6,927 bases of DNA. Source: Solirubrobacterales bacterium. Lineage in GTDB: Bacteria > Actinomycetota > Thermoleophilia > Solirubrobacterales > Solirubrobacteraceae. Below, piece after piece: positions 6,064-6,927 of the stretch; positions within the stretch are counted from its first letter, which is position 1, and each line of letters opens with the position of its first letter. The DNA lies in NCBI GenBank assembly GCA_013813955.1, contig JACCQW010000137.1:1-6927 (forward strand). Reading direction: 5' to 3'. The notes beneath the pieces were generated by a model. The model did no database searches, had not been told where the DNA came from, and saw only the letters and a list, made by a program, of their open reading frames with translations. Both the position numbers and the translations under genes were made by a program.

Positions 6064-6471
6064 TCACTCCTCCACCACGAGCGTCCCGTACTGGCCGAGG
6101 TCATCGTGGTTGGCGATCGTGCAGCGCAGCTGGTACTCGCGAGCCTGCAGCGTGAGCTTGATCGGGTCGGCGGTCTCCCCGGGCTGCATCGTGTCCACGC
6201 GGCCGACCTCGATCGGTGGTGCCTCGGGGTCGCCGGGCTCGATCTCGATGACGAGGTTGTGCGTCAGCCGCCCGGTGTTGCGCACGACGAACTTCAGCCG
6301 CCCCGGGGGCACTGACACGTCCTGGGGGTTGATCCGGTACTCGTCGACGGCCAGGCGCAGAGCCGGGCGCTCGGAGCGCACCGTGCCGTCGCCGCCGAAG
6401 CTCGCGATGGCTAGGACGACGAGCAGCAGGACCGCCGCGAGGGCGATGATCGGAAGCGGTGAGCGAGTCAT
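6064..6471 (-). CDS. Membrane-anchored or secreted cupredoxin with an apparent Gln axial ligand
   Basis: This is a small blue-copper-type protein of 135 residues. An N-terminal hydrophobic segment (about 7-25, after a single Arg) acts as signal peptide or anchor; there is no lipobox cysteine. The beta-sandwich follows: VPPGRLKFVVRNTGRLTHNLVIE (about 54-76) with ligand H71, MQPGET (95-100), and the C-terminal ligand loop C117-x4-H122-x4-Q127. In most cupredoxins of this layout (CTxPGHxxxGM) the last ligand is Met. Here Gln occupies the position, as in stellacyanins. The expected role is one-electron transfer outside the cytoplasmic membrane. The start is ATG at 6471 with no Shine-Dalgarno, diverging from a cytochrome c gene 35 bp away. 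The pairing suggests a shared role in periplasm-facing electron transfer or copper handling, which is inference. Confidence 0.9.
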   Translation of the reverse strand: MTRSPLPIIALAAVLLLVVLAIASFGGDGTVRSERPALRLAVDEYRINPQDVSVPPGRLKFVVRNTGRLTHNLVIEIEPGDPEAPPIEVGRVDTMQPGETADPIKLTLQAREYQLRCTIANHDDLGQYGTLVVEE

Positions 6472-6506
6472 CGGGCCGGGGATTGTCTCGTATGATCTGC
6501 GCCGCC
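6472..6506. promoter_or_regulatory. Divergent promoter for the cupredoxin and cytochrome c genes
   Basis: Only 35 bp lie between the two start codons. On the plus strand, TATGAT (6491-6496) is a close match to a -10 hexamer and would start transcription at about 6502-6504, leaving a leader of only a few bases before ATG at 6507. On the minus strand, GACAAT (6485 to 6480) is a weaker -10 candidate, also giving a very short leader for ATG at 6471. Neither gene has a Shine-Dalgarno, consistent with leaderless or near-leaderless mRNAs, which are common in actinobacteria. No -35 is evident. Each gene's upstream promoter DNA would lie within the start of the other gene. Confidence 0.5.
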
Positions 6507-6887
6507 ATGGCCCGCCGCCTCCCGATCGTCGCCCTCGCCCTCTGCGCCGCGCTCCTGATGACGGCCTGCGGGGCGCAGGGGGTCAAGCTCGCCGACGACG
6601 ATCCCAACCGTGCCGGCGCGGTCCTGTTCGCCGAGCGCTGCTCGGGCTGCCACTCGCTCGAGGTGGCCGGCGCGCAGGGCTCGGCCAGCGACGTCGGCGA
6701 CCGCGAGCGCACCGACGGGCCGAGCTTCGACACGCGCAAGGAGGAGGTCGCGGACGTCCTCTACGCTATTCGCAACGGCGGTTTCTCCGGCGCGATCATG
6801 CCCGAGAACATCGCCACGGGGCGCGAGGCGCAGGCGATCGCGGAGTTCCTCGCGGAGTACTCGGGCCGCAAGGCCGCCGAAGGGTAG
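6507..6887 (+). CDS. Class I c-type cytochrome lipoprotein
   Basis: This is an exported monohaem cytochrome c of 126 residues. It begins MARRLPIVALALCAALLMTAC, a lipoprotein signal whose lipobox (MTAC) places the lipidated cysteine at C21. After a short acidic linker comes the haem site C45-S-G-C48-H49. The sixth haem ligand is probably M98 in AIMPEN, followed by the C-terminal helix EAQAIAEFLAEYSGR that is typical of class I cytochromes c. The insert between haem site and Met (about 55-75) is polar. The frame is open upstream, with an ATG at 6492 and a GTG at 6459, but the ATG at 6507 gives a standard n-region, and the ATG at 6492 overlaps the likely -10 box TATGAT. It is expected to sit on the outer face of the membrane and shuttle electrons, perhaps with the divergent cupredoxin. 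It could serve an oxidase, but none is in the window. Confidence 0.93.
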   Translation: MARRLPIVALALCAALLMTACGAQGVKLADDDPNRAGAVLFAERCSGCHSLEVAGAQGSASDVGDRERTDGPSFDTRKEEVADVLYAIRNGGFSGAIMPENIATGREAQAIAEFLAEYSGRKAAEG

Positions 6888-6911
6888 CCCGCCGCCCGTG
6901 GCCCACCCGGC

Positions 6912-6927
6912 GTGCTCGACCTCAGGC
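6912..6927 (+). CDS. serS: Possible start of seryl-tRNA synthetase, cut by window edge
   Basis: A GTG at 6912, 24 nt after the cytochrome stop, opens a frame reading Met-Leu-Asp-Leu-Arg before the window ends. Bacterial seryl-tRNA synthetases very commonly begin MLDLR or MLDxK, which is the only basis for the name. Five codons are too few to be sure, there is no Shine-Dalgarno, and another GTG at 6899 is in a different frame. The sequence beyond 6927 decides it. Confidence 0.3.

Noticed and set aside
5939..6065. Minus-strand 42-codon frame starting with a GTG that overlaps the cupredoxin stop
   Set aside because: Six of about 42 codons end in A or T, clearly worse than neighbouring genes. 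The purine-rich GGAGGA abuts the GTG with no spacing, and the composition is Ala/Pro/Gly low complexity.
6459..6506. Longer start for the cytochrome c at GTG 6459 or ATG 6492
   Set aside because: A 16-residue extension from 6459 would spoil the lipoprotein signal layout and overlap the start of the divergent cupredoxin. The ATG at 6492 overlaps the -10-like TATGAT.

Overview
The window is very G+C-rich DNA with G or C at nearly every third codon position, many GTG starts, and gene overlaps of 4-10 nt. Together with the character of the NADH dehydrogenase subunits (separate nuoC and nuoD, an extended NuoE containing a WCSPAAIEQAA-type stretch), this suggests a high-G+C actinobacterium, possibly of the Thermoleophilia/Solirubrobacterales type. 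The taxonomic placement is inference from protein character, not from a search.

Positions 1-4784 (minus strand) hold the first six genes of a respiratory complex I operon in the order nuoA-nuoB-nuoC-nuoD-nuoE-nuoF. NuoF runs off the left edge, so nuoG onward should lie outside. Every junction overlaps (10, 8, 4, 4 and 4 nt), which implies one transcript with translational coupling. NuoE/F form part of the NADH-oxidising tip, NuoB/C/D the connecting arm and quinone site with cluster N2, and NuoA part of the membrane arm.

A 41-bp gap (4785-4825) separates the operon from a divergent plus-strand gene for an unrecognised 149-residue protein with four predicted membrane helices (4826-5275). Its stop codon interlocks, in the palindrome CTAG, with the stop of a convergent minus-strand 44-codon ORF (5272-5406) that has G or C at all 44 third positions. 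This ORF is the least explained coding signal in the window. Next on the minus strand are a flavin reductase-like FMN-binding protein (5440-5934) and a 129-bp spacer with two copies of the palindrome CCGGCGCCGG.

The right end is a divergent pair of exported electron carriers: a membrane-anchored cupredoxin whose axial copper ligand position appears to be Gln rather than Met (6064-6471, minus), and a class I c-type cytochrome lipoprotein (6507-6887, plus). Their starts are only 35 bp apart, with no Shine-Dalgarno on either side. The last 16 bases may be the start of serS (MLDLR...).

Overall this is mostly an ordinary core respiratory region. I found no mobile element, CRISPR array, tRNA or rRNA, and no clear new multi-gene system. 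The points most worth a second look are the 44-codon ORF, the cupredoxin/cytochrome pair, the alternative nuoD start, and the NuoE tails.
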